Of a DNA stretch of 64,000 nucleotides, positions 39,738-48,719 are shown piece after piece. Below the pieces are notes generated by a model. The model was not told where the DNA came from. It worked only from the letters and a program-made list of their open reading frames with translations, and searched no databases. The DNA is taken from contig JAJDVG010000031.1 in the NCBI GenBank assembly GCA_022826245.1, positions 1 to 64,000 on the forward strand, in the 5' to 3' direction. A program made the position numbers and the translations under genes. Position 1 is the stretch's first letter. Every line of letters starts with the position of its first letter. The DNA is from Gammaproteobacteria bacterium (GTDB lineage Bacteria; Pseudomonadota; Gammaproteobacteria; Steroidobacterales; Rariloculaceae).

Positions 39738-41132
39738 ATGCCGAACGCACTCCGGATGTTGACCCTCGCCGCACTCGCGGTCGTCGCTCAACCCACACTC
39801 GCTCAGGAGGGCTTGCTCGAAATCTACCAGCGGGCCCTGCAGAACGATCCGCAGATCAGGCGCGAAGAGGCGCTCTATCTGTCCACGCTCGAGCTCAGGC
39901 CGATGGCGCGCTCCGCTGTCATTCCGAGCCTTCGACTCGGCGCCGGTAGTAACGGGTCTTTCAGCGAGAACCCCTTTGGCGCGGCGACCCAGGCCGGTCA
40001 GGTGTTCGGCGTCGGCAGCGAGTTCGAGAGCGAATCGGACTCGTGGAACCTGAGCCTGTCCCAGACGATCTTCGACTGGAGCCTGATCAAGCAACTGGAA
40101 CAGGTCGACCAGCAGATCGCCCGCGCCGAGGCGACCTTTGAAGCCGCCCGGCAGAATCTGCTCGTGCGCACGGCCGACGCCTACTTCGCCGTGCTGTCGG
40201 CGGAGGAAACGCTCGCTTCGGAAATCCTGAACCGCGAAGCGATCGGGCGCCAGCTCGAGCAGGCCCAGCGGCGCTTCGAAGTTGGCCTCATCGCGATCAC
40301 CGACGTCGAGCAGGCGCAGGCCAACTTCGATCTCGCGGTAGCCAACACGATACAGGCCGAACGTGTGTTGTCGATCACCTACGAAGCGCTGCGAGAGCTG
40401 ATCGGCGAATACATCACGAACCTCGCGGGACCGACCGAGGAGCTGCCGCTGCTCACGCCGGACCCGGCGAGCGTCGACGAATGGGTACAGATGGCGCTCA
40501 GGCAGAATCTCGCACTGATCTCGAGCCGACTGGATGCCGACATCGCGGACAACAACGTCGATGTCCAGCGCGGTTCGCGTTTTCCGACGGTAAGCCTGTC
40601 CGCCGGCTACAACGACTCTTCGACCGACAGCACGGTTACGCTGTTCTTCGAGGACGCAGCCACGGGCAACAGGTTCGCGGTGCCGAACGCCAACCCGAGC
40701 GCTCGCTCCGGATACAACTGGTCGCTCAACGTGAGCTTTCCGCTCTACACCGGCGGCATCAACTCGGCGCGTATCCGCCAGGCGGTCTACCAGCGCCGGG
40801 CGGCGCTCGAGGTCGTCGAACTGACCGCACGGCAGACGGAGCGGCAAACGCGCGACGCCTATCTCGGCGTGGAGTCCGAAATCGCGCGGGTCCAGGCGCT
40901 GCGCCAGGCGGTCGAATCGTCGCAGACGGCCTTGCAGGCCACGGAGGCGGGATTCGAAGTCGGCACCCAGACGACCGTCGACGTGCTCGTGCAACAGGAA
41001 GTCCTGCGCAGGGCGCAGACGAACTACGCGCTGAGCCGCTACAACTACCTGATCAACGGCTTGCGGCTCAAGGAGGCGGCGGGCTCCCTGAGCGTGCGGG
41101 ACATCGAGCAGATCGACGCCTGGCTCGAATGA
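39738..41132 (+). CDS. tolC: Outer membrane efflux protein TolC
   Basis: The 464-aa protein has a signal peptide (MPNALRMLTLAALAVVAQPTLAQ) and two OEP repeats (about 25-220 and 240-440) with long helical stretches, as in TolC channels for multidrug and type I export. TolC features are IYQRALQNDPQIRREEA near the N-terminus and the second-repeat YQRRAALEVVELTARQTERQ. AAGGA lies 9 nt before ATG 39738. Its stop at 41132 directly abuts the stop of convergent hldE. Confidence 0.94.
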   Translation: MPNALRMLTLAALAVVAQPTLAQEGLLEIYQRALQNDPQIRREEALYLSTLELRPMARSAVIPSLRLGAGSNGSFSENPFGAATQAGQVFGVGSEFESESDSWNLSLSQTIFDWSLIKQLEQVDQQIARAEATFEAARQNLLVRTADAYFAVLSAEETLASEILNREAIGRQLEQAQRRFEVGLIAITDVEQAQANFDLAVANTIQAERVLSITYEALRELIGEYITNLAGPTEELPLLTPDPASVDEWVQMALRQNLALISSRLDADIADNNVDVQRGSRFPTVSLSAGYNDSSTDSTVTLFFEDAATGNRFAVPNANPSARSGYNWSLNVSFPLYTGGINSARIRQAVYQRRAALEVVELTARQTERQTRDAYLGVESEIARVQALRQAVESSQTALQATEAGFEVGTQTTVDVLVQQEVLRRAQTNYALSRYNYLINGLRLKEAAGSLSVRDIEQIDAWLE

Positions 41133-42560
41133 TCAGTCCGGCAGCTCGCGCAGCGCGCGGATCAGCGCGCTCGTCGAGCGGCCTTCCCTGAAGCCGAGCG
41201 AGCGCACCTGACCGCCGTTCGCGAGCACGGTGTCGCCGCCGGCGATATCTTCGGGCCGCCAGTCGCCGCCCTTGACGAGTACGTCCGGCAAGACTCGCTC
41301 GACGACGGCGGCGGGCGTGTCTTCGGCGAACGGCACGACCCAGTCCACGGCCGCAAGCCCGGCCAGGACCGCCATGCGGTCCGCAAGCGGCGTGATCGGC
41401 CGCGGCGCACCCTTGAGCCGTCTGACGGAATCGTCGTCGTTGACCGCGACGACCAGTCGGTCGCCGAGCGCCTTCGCTTCCTCGAGATAGCTCACGTGCC
41501 CGGAATGCAGGATGTCGAAACAGCCGTTGGTCATCACGATGCGTTCGCCGCGCACCTTCGCGTCGGCCACGACCCCCGCGAGCTCGTCGAGTTCGACCAG
41601 CCCGCGCCCGCCGCTGCCGCGGCGGTGCAACGCGAGACTGAGCTCGGCGCGACTGACCGTCGCGACGCCGATCTTGCCGACGACGATGCCGGCGCCGAGA
41701 TTGGCAAGCGCGGCGGCATCGTCCGGCGATGCACCGGCGGCAAGCGAAGCGCCGAGCAGGGCGAGGACCGTATCGCCGGCGCCCGTGACGTCGAACACCT
41801 CGCGTGCCTGTGCGGCGAGCGTGAGCGGAGGTGCGCCGCTTGAAACCAGCGCCATGCCGCGCGGGCCCCGGGTCACGAGCAGGAACTCGAGCGCAAGTTC
41901 GGCGCGCAGGCCTTCCGCCTTGCTCAGCAACTCCTCTTCCCCCGGCCAGGATCCGGCGACCGCCGCAAACTCGCTCTCGTTCGGCGTCAACGCGCTTGCG
42001 CCGCGGTACTTCGCGAAATCGCGGCCCTTCGGGTCGACGAGCACACGCACCTTTGCGGCAAGGCAGGATTCGATCAGCGCTTCGACCCGGGACAGGCTGC
42101 CCTTGGCGTAATCGGACAGGAGCGCGATGTCCGTCGCCGGGAGGGCGGCCCCGACGCGTTCGGCAAGCGCTTCGGCGCAGGCGTCGAGGGGCTGCTCCGC
42201 GTCGAGCCGGATGAGCTGCTGATTGCGCGCGAGCACGCGTAGCTTGTGTATGGTCGGCAGCTCCGGCGAACGCACGAAGTCGCACCGCACTCCGGCGACC
42301 GTGAGCATGCGCTCAAGCGCATCGCCGCGCTCGTCCCGGCCGACGGCGGCGACGAGCCGGACATCGGCGCCGAGCGCCGCGGCATTGAGCGCGACGTTGG
42401 CGGCCCCGCCCGGCCGCTGCTCGGACGAGCCGGTCCTCACGACCGGCACGGGGGCTTCCGGCGAGATGCGGCCCGCATCGCCGAACCAGTACTCGTCGAG
42501 CATCGCGTCGCCCGCCACGAGGACGCGCAAACCGCTGAAATTGGGGATTGCGAGTGTCAC
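41133..42560 (-). CDS. hldE: Bifunctional heptose-7-phosphate kinase / heptose-1-phosphate adenylyltransferase
   Basis: The 475-aa fusion has an N-terminal PfkB-type sugar kinase (about 1-325; FSGLRVLVAGDAMLDEY, anion hole DVTGAGDTVLALLG) and a C-terminal nucleotidyltransferase (about 340-475; MTNGCFDILHSGHVSYLEEA with HxGH). It catalyses steps two and four of ADP-heptose synthesis for LPS core; GmhA at 241-831 supplies its substrate. The start is GTG 42560. Confidence 0.96.
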   Translation of the reverse strand: MTLAIPNFSGLRVLVAGDAMLDEYWFGDAGRISPEAPVPVVRTGSSEQRPGGAANVALNAAALGADVRLVAAVGRDERGDALERMLTVAGVRCDFVRSPELPTIHKLRVLARNQQLIRLDAEQPLDACAEALAERVGAALPATDIALLSDYAKGSLSRVEALIESCLAAKVRVLVDPKGRDFAKYRGASALTPNESEFAAVAGSWPGEEELLSKAEGLRAELALEFLLVTRGPRGMALVSSGAPPLTLAAQAREVFDVTGAGDTVLALLGASLAAGASPDDAAALANLGAGIVVGKIGVATVSRAELSLALHRRGSGGRGLVELDELAGVVADAKVRGERIVMTNGCFDILHSGHVSYLEEAKALGDRLVVAVNDDDSVRRLKGAPRPITPLADRMAVLAGLAAVDWVVPFAEDTPAAVVERVLPDVLVKGGDWRPEDIAGGDTVLANGGQVRSLGFREGRSTSALIRALRELPD

Positions 42561-42638
42561 GAAACGTTCGGTTTGGCGCCGGGCCGATTCCCTGCCGGGC
42601 AGTTTACCGCTTCGTACCGCGGCAAACCCGGGGAATCC

Positions 42639-42677
42639 AAAAAGGATCCGCCCCCGAGCCTGAACGAGGAGCGGATC
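42639..42677 (-). terminator. Intrinsic terminator after nrdJb
   Basis: On the minus strand GATCCGC (42677-42671) pairs with GCGGATC (42651-42645) across a 19-nt loop and is followed by CTTTTT (42644-42639). It lies about 50 bp past the nrdJb stop and upstream of hldE. Confidence 0.65.
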
Positions 42678-42728
42678 AATGGCGGATCGATATCAGGCTC
42701 CGTCACCGTGCCCGGCTAGGGCGGGCAC

Positions 42729-43451
42729 TCAACCACACTTGGAATAACCGCAGTCCAGGCAGGTCAGGCAGCCGTCCAGCATGACCGCGGCGACCGCGCT
42801 GCACTTCCCGCACAACTGGGCTCCGTTCGGATAGCTGTTCTCGGCAAACGCGTCGCGCTGGCTGTTGCGGGCCTCGAACTCCGCGCGCTTCTCGTCGATG
42901 AACTTCTGCTGTTCCTCGCTCGGACCGACCGGCGTGAGCATGCCGATTCTCGTCAGGTGCTTCTCCACGATGTGGCCAAGCTCGGCGATGATCGACGGCA
43001 CGAAGGTGCCGCCCGGCTGGAAATATCCGCCCCGGGGATCGAACACGGCCTTGAGCTCTTCGACGAGAAAGGCCACGTCGCCGCCCTTGCGAAACACGGC
43101 CGACATGATCCGGGTAAGCGCAACGATCCACTGATAATGGTCGAGATTCTTCGAGTTGATGAAGATCTCGAACGGGCGGCGTTTCTCGTGTTCGGTACCC
43201 TCGTTCAGAATGATGTCATTGATCGTGACGTACATGGCGTGGTCGGACATGGGCGTCTTGACCTTGTAGGTGGACCCGATCAGCATCTCCGGACGCTCGA
43301 GCTTCTCGTGCATCCGGATGACCTTGGGCTCGTCTTTCGAGTCCTTGTTCGGCGCCGGCTCGGCCGGTGCGCTCGCGAGCTCGACGGTGTCGTCGGTGTC
43401 GTCCTGCGTCACCGCGTATTCAACGATCCTGCCGTCTATCCTGTGTGTCAT
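42729..43451 (-). CDS. nrdJb: Class II ribonucleotide reductase accessory protein NrdJb
   Basis: This 240-aa protein corresponds to the separate C-terminal part of split class II reductases, as in Pseudomonas. It has a TSCPD-like region (NLDHYQWIVALTRIMSAVFRKGG, PGGTFVPSIIAELGHIVEKHL) and a C-terminal Cys cluster (CGKCSAVAAVMLDGC, CLDCGYSKCG) that likely binds zinc or relays reducing power. ATG 43451 lies 38 bp after nrdJa. Confidence 0.92.
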   Translation of the reverse strand: MTHRIDGRIVEYAVTQDDTDDTVELASAPAEPAPNKDSKDEPKVIRMHEKLERPEMLIGSTYKVKTPMSDHAMYVTINDIILNEGTEHEKRRPFEIFINSKNLDHYQWIVALTRIMSAVFRKGGDVAFLVEELKAVFDPRGGYFQPGGTFVPSIIAELGHIVEKHLTRIGMLTPVGPSEEQQKFIDEKRAEFEARNSQRDAFAENSYPNGAQLCGKCSAVAAVMLDGCLTCLDCGYSKCG

Positions 43452-43489
43452 TTGCCGTACCTGCTGAGGCGGGCCTCCCGGCCGCCTGC

Positions 43490-45637
43490 TCAAAACTTGC
43501 CGTAGTAGCCTTCCTTGAGCGCATCGAAGAGATTCGCCGCCGTGTGGGTCTCGCCGTCGTATTCGATCTCTTCGTCGCCTTTTGCCTCGACGACCGAACC
43601 GTCTTCGAGCGTGAACCGGTAGGTTGTGGCCTTGAGATCCTTCTCCTTGACCAGCACGCCCTGGAACGCTTCGGGATTGAAGCGGAATGTCGTGCAGCCC
43701 TTGAGACCCTGCTCGTGCGCGTACAGGTAAATGTCCTTGAACTCGCCGTAGGCGTAGTCGGTCGGCACGTTCGCGGTCTTGGATATCGACGAATCGATCC
43801 ATTTCTGCGCTGCCGCCTGGATGTCCACATGCTCCTTGGGCAGGATGTCCTCGGAACTCACGAAGCAGTCGGGCAAGCGCTGGTTGTGTTCGGTCGAGCC
43901 CGGCATCGCCTGCGGATTGACGAGTTCCCGATACGCGAGCAGTTCGAACGAGAAGACGTCGATCTTCTCCTTGGTCTTTCTGCCCTCGCGAATCACATTT
44001 CGAAAGTAATGGTGCGCGAAGGACGGCTCGATGCCGTTGCTCGCATTGTTGCCGAGCGACAGGGAAATCGTGCCCGTCGGCGCGATCGAGCTGTGATGCG
44101 TGAACCGTGCGCCGGTCTGCTCGAGTTGCGCCACGAATTCGGGCGCAACCTCGGCCACGCGCTGCATGTAGCGGCTGTAGCGCGCGTGCAGGACGCGCCC
44201 CTGGATCCGGTCGCCGGGTTTGAAGCCATCCTCGGCCATCTCCGGCCGCTTGCGCAACATGTCCCGGGTGACTTCGAAGTCTTCGTGAAAGATCGGCGCG
44301 GCGCCTTTCTCCCTGGCAAGCTCGAGGCCCGTCTCCCAGCCGGCCAGAGCCAGTTCGCGCGCGACCTTCTCGGTGAATTCCACCGATTCCGGGGAGCCGT
44401 AGCGCATCCCGAGCAGCGCTACCGACGAACCGAGCCCGAGGAAGCCCATGCCGTGGCGCCGCTTGCGCAGGATCTCGTCGCGCTGTTCTTGAAGTGGCAG
44501 ACCGTTGATTTCAACGACGTTGTCGAGCATCCGCGTGAAGATCCTGACGACTTCGCGGAACTGGTCCCAGTCGAACCGCGCGCGTGCGGTAAACGGCTCG
44601 CGCACGAACTTCGTGAGGTTGACCGAACCGAGCAGGCAGGCGCCGTACGCCGGCAGCGGCTGTTCGCCGCAGGGGTTGGTCGCGCGGATGTTCTCGCACC
44701 ACCAGTTGTTGTTCATCTCGTTGACGCGATCGATGAGCACGAAGCCGGGCTCGGCGAAGTCGTAGGTGGACGACATGATGACGTCCCACATCCGCCGCGC
44801 CGGCAGCGTGCGATACACCCTGGCGGCGACCAGGCCGCGCTCGTCGGCGAGATAGTCGTCAGCGACCGGCCATTCGCGCCAGACGATCTGCTCGGGATCG
44901 TCGATATCGAGGCCGTCCTCCTCGACTTCCCGAGGCGTAACGGGGAATGCGAGCTGCCACGGGCGGTCCTCCCTGACCGCCTGCATGAACTCGTCGGTAA
45001 TGAGCAGGGACAGGTTGAACTGCCTCAGGCGGCCGTCCTCGCGCTTGGCGCGTATGAAGTCCATGGCATCGGGGTGGCCGACATCGAAGGTGCCCATCTG
45101 CGCGCCCCGGCGGCCGCCGGCCGACGAGACCGTGAAACACATCTTGTCGTAGATGTCCATGAACGACAGCGGGCCCGCGGTGTGCGCGCCGGCGCCGGAG
45201 ACGTAGGCGCCGCGCGGCCGCAGCGTCGAGAACTCGTAGCCGATGCCGCAACCGGCCTTGAGCGTGAGCCCGGCTTCGTGGACCTTGTCGAGGATGTCGT
45301 GCATCGAGTCGTTGATCGTTCCGGAGACCGTGCAGTTGATCGTCGACGTTGCGGGCTTGTGCAGGTCGGCGCCGGCGTTCGACATGATCCGGCCGGCCGG
45401 GATTGCGCCATGCTGCAGCGCCCAGAGGAAACGCTCATGCCAGCGCTCTCGGCGGTCTTTTGCCTCGACCGCGGCTAGCGCCTTCGCAACGCGCTCGTAG
45501 GTCGATTGAATCGTGTCGTCGACCGGCTCGCCGCTCCTCGTCTTGAGCCGGTACTTGGTGTCCCAGATATCGTGCGACGCGGCCTGCAGCGGTATATCGG
45601 CAAGCCTGGCGCCGTCGAGTTCCACAGCTATGCTCAT
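43490..45637 (-). CDS. nrdJa: Adenosylcobalamin-dependent (class II) ribonucleotide reductase catalytic subunit
   Basis: The 715-aa protein reduces ribonucleotides using adenosylcobalamin, with or without oxygen. The ten-stranded barrel motifs are visible: PAGRIMSNAGAD, STINCTVSGTINDSM (first reactive Cys), AGCGIGYEFSTLRP, SSAGGRRGAQMGTFD, the catalytic loop NPCGEQPLPAYGAC, and APTGTISLSLGNNASNGIEP. Start ATG 45637 (MSIAVELDG) was chosen over 45694 because the extra residues are not family-like. It depends on cobalamin supply; no B12 riboswitch was found upstream. Confidence 0.95.
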   Translation of the reverse strand: MSIAVELDGARLADIPLQAASHDIWDTKYRLKTRSGEPVDDTIQSTYERVAKALAAVEAKDRRERWHERFLWALQHGAIPAGRIMSNAGADLHKPATSTINCTVSGTINDSMHDILDKVHEAGLTLKAGCGIGYEFSTLRPRGAYVSGAGAHTAGPLSFMDIYDKMCFTVSSAGGRRGAQMGTFDVGHPDAMDFIRAKREDGRLRQFNLSLLITDEFMQAVREDRPWQLAFPVTPREVEEDGLDIDDPEQIVWREWPVADDYLADERGLVAARVYRTLPARRMWDVIMSSTYDFAEPGFVLIDRVNEMNNNWWCENIRATNPCGEQPLPAYGACLLGSVNLTKFVREPFTARARFDWDQFREVVRIFTRMLDNVVEINGLPLQEQRDEILRKRRHGMGFLGLGSSVALLGMRYGSPESVEFTEKVARELALAGWETGLELAREKGAAPIFHEDFEVTRDMLRKRPEMAEDGFKPGDRIQGRVLHARYSRYMQRVAEVAPEFVAQLEQTGARFTHHSSIAPTGTISLSLGNNASNGIEPSFAHHYFRNVIREGRKTKEKIDVFSFELLAYRELVNPQAMPGSTEHNQRLPDCFVSSEDILPKEHVDIQAAAQKWIDSSISKTANVPTDYAYGEFKDIYLYAHEQGLKGCTTFRFNPEAFQGVLVKEKDLKATTYRFTLEDGSVVEAKGDEEIEYDGETHTAANLFDALKEGYYGKF

Positions 45638-46224
45638 GCCTGAATCAAACCCCGGTTCCGCATCGAAGCAGTAACGATGCGATGTGCCCCCCACTCGTGC
45701 ATCGATCTACGTTGCCGATCGACGCGATTGACTGAATCTGCGCGGTATCCCCCCCGGACTGGCGACTGCTGCACACGATGCACACCGGTTGCCGGAAAGG
45801 CGCCGATACAACATCTTGTGCCCCGGCACCGTAGGGTAGGACGCCCGGCCCATCCTGTCAAACTGTCGGCACGACGACCGTCATCCGGCAATGGCGACCT
45901 TCATATGTCTTTATTTTCATTGGTTTAATAGATTTTCCAAGAAATGGTTTGAAAAGGATTCTGCCGAGCGCGGCGACTCTGTGCGGATCCTGGACGATAC
46001 ACAAGATATAGTGCCAGCTTATCCCCAGGCTATCCCCGAAGTAGCCCACAACTGCTTCGCGGCAACCGTGCTGCCGCCGCCGCGCCCAAGCGGGATACAG
46101 CCAGACGAATGCGCTGCGGCTCCGCGTATCAACGAGCCAACGACAGGTGAAATCCGTCCGCCGCCCGCATCGGTCGCTTACCGTCTACAATAGTGGCCAA
46201 AACCCACCGGCTCGTGGGTGTTCC
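45638..46224. other. 587-bp divergent gap between nrdJa and degQ
   Basis: The largest gene-free stretch in the window. A strongly AT-rich block at about 45898-45960, unlike the GC-rich surroundings, holds promoter-like sequence on the minus strand (TATTAA with TTTCAAA upstream). A NrdR-like box lies at 45999-46014. The small frames here (for example 45858-46049, minus) lack family resemblance and ribosome binding sites. Confidence 0.5.
45999..46014 (-). promoter_or_regulatory. NrdR-like box upstream of nrdJ
   Basis: ACACAAGATATAGTGC resembles the NrdR repressor box (ACAC-AT-rich core-GTGT). Only one good box is seen; the expected partner about 31 bp away is at best degenerate. It lies about 360 bp upstream of the nrdJa start, next to the AT-rich block that probably contains the promoter. 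Confidence 0.4.
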
Positions 46225-47631
46225 ATGCAGGGTATGGCCATGATCTGTAAGGCGAGCAAGCTCTCGGGTACCCGCGTCGCAGCGACGCGGGTCGCGGTTG
46301 CGCTATTCCTGTTGACCGCATCTTCGGCAGCGCTCGCTCAAGAGCCCGCTGCGACGCCGCTGCCGAGCCTGGCTCCGATGATCGAGCGCGCCTCTCCGGC
46401 GGTCGTCAACATTTCGGTTCGCGGTCGGGTCGAGATCGACGAGCCGGACTCCGACGATCCCCTCTTCCGCCGGTTTTTCGACGTTCCACGCAATAACCGG
46501 CGAGACTTCCGCAGCGCCGGCTCCGGCGTCATCGTCGACGCCGACCAGGGCTATATCCTCACGAACCACCACGTCATCGAGAGCGCCGCCGAAATCACGA
46601 TCACGCTCATGGACAGCCGCAGCATGCAGGCCCGGGTCATCGGCTCCGACGCAGCCTCCGACCTCGCCGTGCTCCAGGTCGAAGCCGACACGCTCGTCGA
46701 AATGCAGTTTGCCGACTCCAGCGGTCTCAATGTCGGCGATTTCGTCGTCGCGATCGGCAACCCGTTCGGCTTCTCGCACACGGTGACGTCCGGCATCGTC
46801 AGCGGGTTGGGGCGCTCCGGGGTCAATCCGGACCGAAATTCCTACGAAGACTTCATACAGACCGACGCGTCGATCAATCCCGGCAACTCCGGCGGCGCGC
46901 TCGTGAACCTCAACGGCGAACTCGTCGGGATCAACTCGGCGATCGTCTCGCGCACGGGCGGCAACATCGGCATCGGTTTCGCCATACCCGGCAACATGGC
47001 GCGCAACGTCATGCAGCAGCTCATCGAATACGGGCGTGTGAGCCGCGGCCTGCTCGGCGTCAACATCACGTCGCTTTCCGCGGATCTCGCCGAAATCTAC
47101 GAGCTGCGCGACACCTCCGGCGCCCTCGTGACGGCCGTCTCGCCCGACTCCGCCGCCGAGGAAGCGGGTATCGAGATCAACGACGTGATCGTCAGCGTGG
47201 ACGACGCACCGGTCCGCGATTCGCGCGCCTTGCGCAACCTGATCGGCCTGATCCTGCCCGGCGACAACGTCCGGGTCGGCTTCATCCGCGACGGTCGCGA
47301 GGAGTCCGTAACCGCGGTATTGAATCTGAATCAGCTCGTGGCCGCCAACACGCCGTCGCCGCCCGCGCCGATCGAACTCGACCCCGTGCTCGAGGGCGTC
47401 GAACTGAGCCCCGAAGAAGCCGCGAACGGCGTCGACGGCCTGCTGCTGACCGGGATCGAGGCCGGCTCACGCGCGCGCGCCGCGGGTCTCACGGTCGACG
47501 ACGTGATCACCCATATCAACCGCCAGCGCGTACAGAGCGTCGATGAAGCGCGGCAACTCACGGCCGATGCGCGCTCGATCGTCCTTGAAGTGCAGCGCGG
47601 CGATCGGGGCATGCTCATCGTGCTCCGCTGA
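46225..47631 (+). CDS. Do-like periplasmic serine protease, DegQ/MucD type
   Basis: The protein (about 468 aa) has a signal peptide (AVALFLLTASSAALAQ), an S1C protease domain with an intact triad (His in TNHHVIE, Asp in ASDLAVL, Ser in INPGNSGGAL) and two PDZ domains (about 275-365 and 385-465). It degrades or refolds misfolded periplasmic proteins. The ATG at 46225 is one of three close in-frame starts (46225, 46234, 46240). Unlike the DegS-like protein at 4879 it is not membrane-anchored and keeps the catalytic Asp. Confidence 0.93.
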   Translation: MQGMAMICKASKLSGTRVAATRVAVALFLLTASSAALAQEPAATPLPSLAPMIERASPAVVNISVRGRVEIDEPDSDDPLFRRFFDVPRNNRRDFRSAGSGVIVDADQGYILTNHHVIESAAEITITLMDSRSMQARVIGSDAASDLAVLQVEADTLVEMQFADSSGLNVGDFVVAIGNPFGFSHTVTSGIVSGLGRSGVNPDRNSYEDFIQTDASINPGNSGGALVNLNGELVGINSAIVSRTGGNIGIGFAIPGNMARNVMQQLIEYGRVSRGLLGVNITSLSADLAEIYELRDTSGALVTAVSPDSAAEEAGIEINDVIVSVDDAPVRDSRALRNLIGLILPGDNVRVGFIRDGREESVTAVLNLNQLVAANTPSPPAPIELDPVLEGVELSPEEAANGVDGLLLTGIEAGSRARAAGLTVDDVITHINRQRVQSVDEARQLTADARSIVLEVQRGDRGMLIVLR

Positions 47632-47645
47632 CGACGGCGCGACGG

Positions 47646-47651
47646 TATAAT
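47646..47651 (+). promoter_or_regulatory. Consensus -10 upstream of the reductase gene
   Basis: A perfect TATAAT, 50 bp before the NDUFA9-like gene. No recognisable -35 is found at the proper spacing. Confidence 0.35.
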
Positions 47652-47700
47652 CCGCGCCCCGCGCGGCATTGTTGTCCCGTATCGCATCAACAGGCCCCAG

Positions 47701-48675
47701 ATGGCAGCCAGGCAAGCAACGCCCACGGTCTGTGTTCTCGGCGGCACCGGCTTCGTCGGCCGGTCCCTGAGCAGCCTGCTGGTGCGCCGCGGTTACGCCG
47801 TTCGCATCCCCACCCGCAACCGGCAACGCAACCGCCGCTTGCTCGTGCTGCCCGGCGTCGATCTTCGCCAGGCAAACGTCCACGACGAGGCGGAACTCGA
47901 AGAACTGCTGCGCGGCTGTGACGCCGCCATCAACCTCGTCGGCATCCTGAACGAGAAGGGCCACGACGGCAGCGGCTTCAGGGCCGCCCATGTCGATCTC
48001 GTCGAGAAGCTCATCGGCGCTTGCCAGGAAACCGGCGTGACCAGGCTCATCCACATGAGCGCGCTCAAGGCCAACCACAACCGGGGACCGAGCCATTACC
48101 TCAGGACCAAGGGGCAGGCCGAGCGACTCATCGAGACGCTCTGCGGCGACGAAATCCACTATACGATCTTTCAGCCCTCGGTGATCTTCGGCAGCGAAGA
48201 CAGCTTCATCAACCGCTTCGCCGGACTGCTTCGCCTGTCGCCGATCCTGCCGCTCGCGCGGCTCGACGCCCGGTTCGCCCCGGTCCACGTCGACGACGTT
48301 GCATTGGCCTTCGCAACCGCGCTCGCCGACAGCGATACCTGCGGCAATACCTACGAGCTGTGCGGCCCGGACATCTACTCCCTGCGCGAGATCATCGACT
48401 TCGTGCGCCGGGAACTCGGCATACGCAGGCTCGTCGTACCGATGCCGGGCGTGCTCGGCCGACTGCAGGCCACGATCGCCGACTATCTCATTCCGGGCAA
48501 GCCGTTCTCGCTCGACAATCTGCGCTCGATGTCCGTCGCGAACGTCTGCTCGAACGGCGGGCTCAAGCAACTCGGCATAACGCCGCGGCCGATGCACCAG
48601 ATCGTGCGCGGCTACCTCAAACCCGAGCCCGACCGATTGGCGATACTACGGCGCTCGAACCGCCGCCGGGACTGA
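47701..48675 (+). CDS. NAD(P)-dependent epimerase/reductase, NDUFA9-like
   Basis: The 324-aa protein is an atypical short-chain reductase: N-terminal VCVLGGTGFVGRSLSSLL (GxxGxxG), INLVGILNEKG, the SALKANHNRGPSHYLRTKGQAE segment (Tyr-x3-Lys as YLRTK), and VHVDDVALAF. It resembles the complex I-linked NDUFA9 group, often annotated as complex I NDUFA9 subunit family protein. Substrate and role in bacteria are not established. Confidence 0.85.
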   Translation: MAARQATPTVCVLGGTGFVGRSLSSLLVRRGYAVRIPTRNRQRNRRLLVLPGVDLRQANVHDEAELEELLRGCDAAINLVGILNEKGHDGSGFRAAHVDLVEKLIGACQETGVTRLIHMSALKANHNRGPSHYLRTKGQAERLIETLCGDEIHYTIFQPSVIFGSEDSFINRFAGLLRLSPILPLARLDARFAPVHVDDVALAFATALADSDTCGNTYELCGPDIYSLREIIDFVRRELGIRRLVVPMPGVLGRLQATIADYLIPGKPFSLDNLRSMSVANVCSNGGLKQLGITPRPMHQIVRGYLKPEPDRLAILRRSNRRRD

Positions 48676-48719
48676 TTCCCCCCGGCGAAGCTCGGACCGG
48701 AACCCGACCGGCTGCGACG

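Noticed and set aside
45638-45900. Cobalamin riboswitch upstream of nrdJ
   Set aside because: A B12-dependent enzyme prompted the search. Fragments such as GGTGCCGGGGC and GCCAGTCCGG appear on the minus strand, but no proper B12 box or riboswitch core order was found.
45890-46040. Replication origin in the AT-rich gap with a TTATCCCCA near-match to a DnaA box
   Set aside because: Only one degenerate box, no dnaA, dnaN or gidA nearby; a promoter region explains the AT-richness.
45858-46049. 63-codon ORF on the minus strand in the nrdJ-degQ gap
   Set aside because: No ribosome binding site, no family resemblance, and it overlaps the likely promoter and NrdR-like box.
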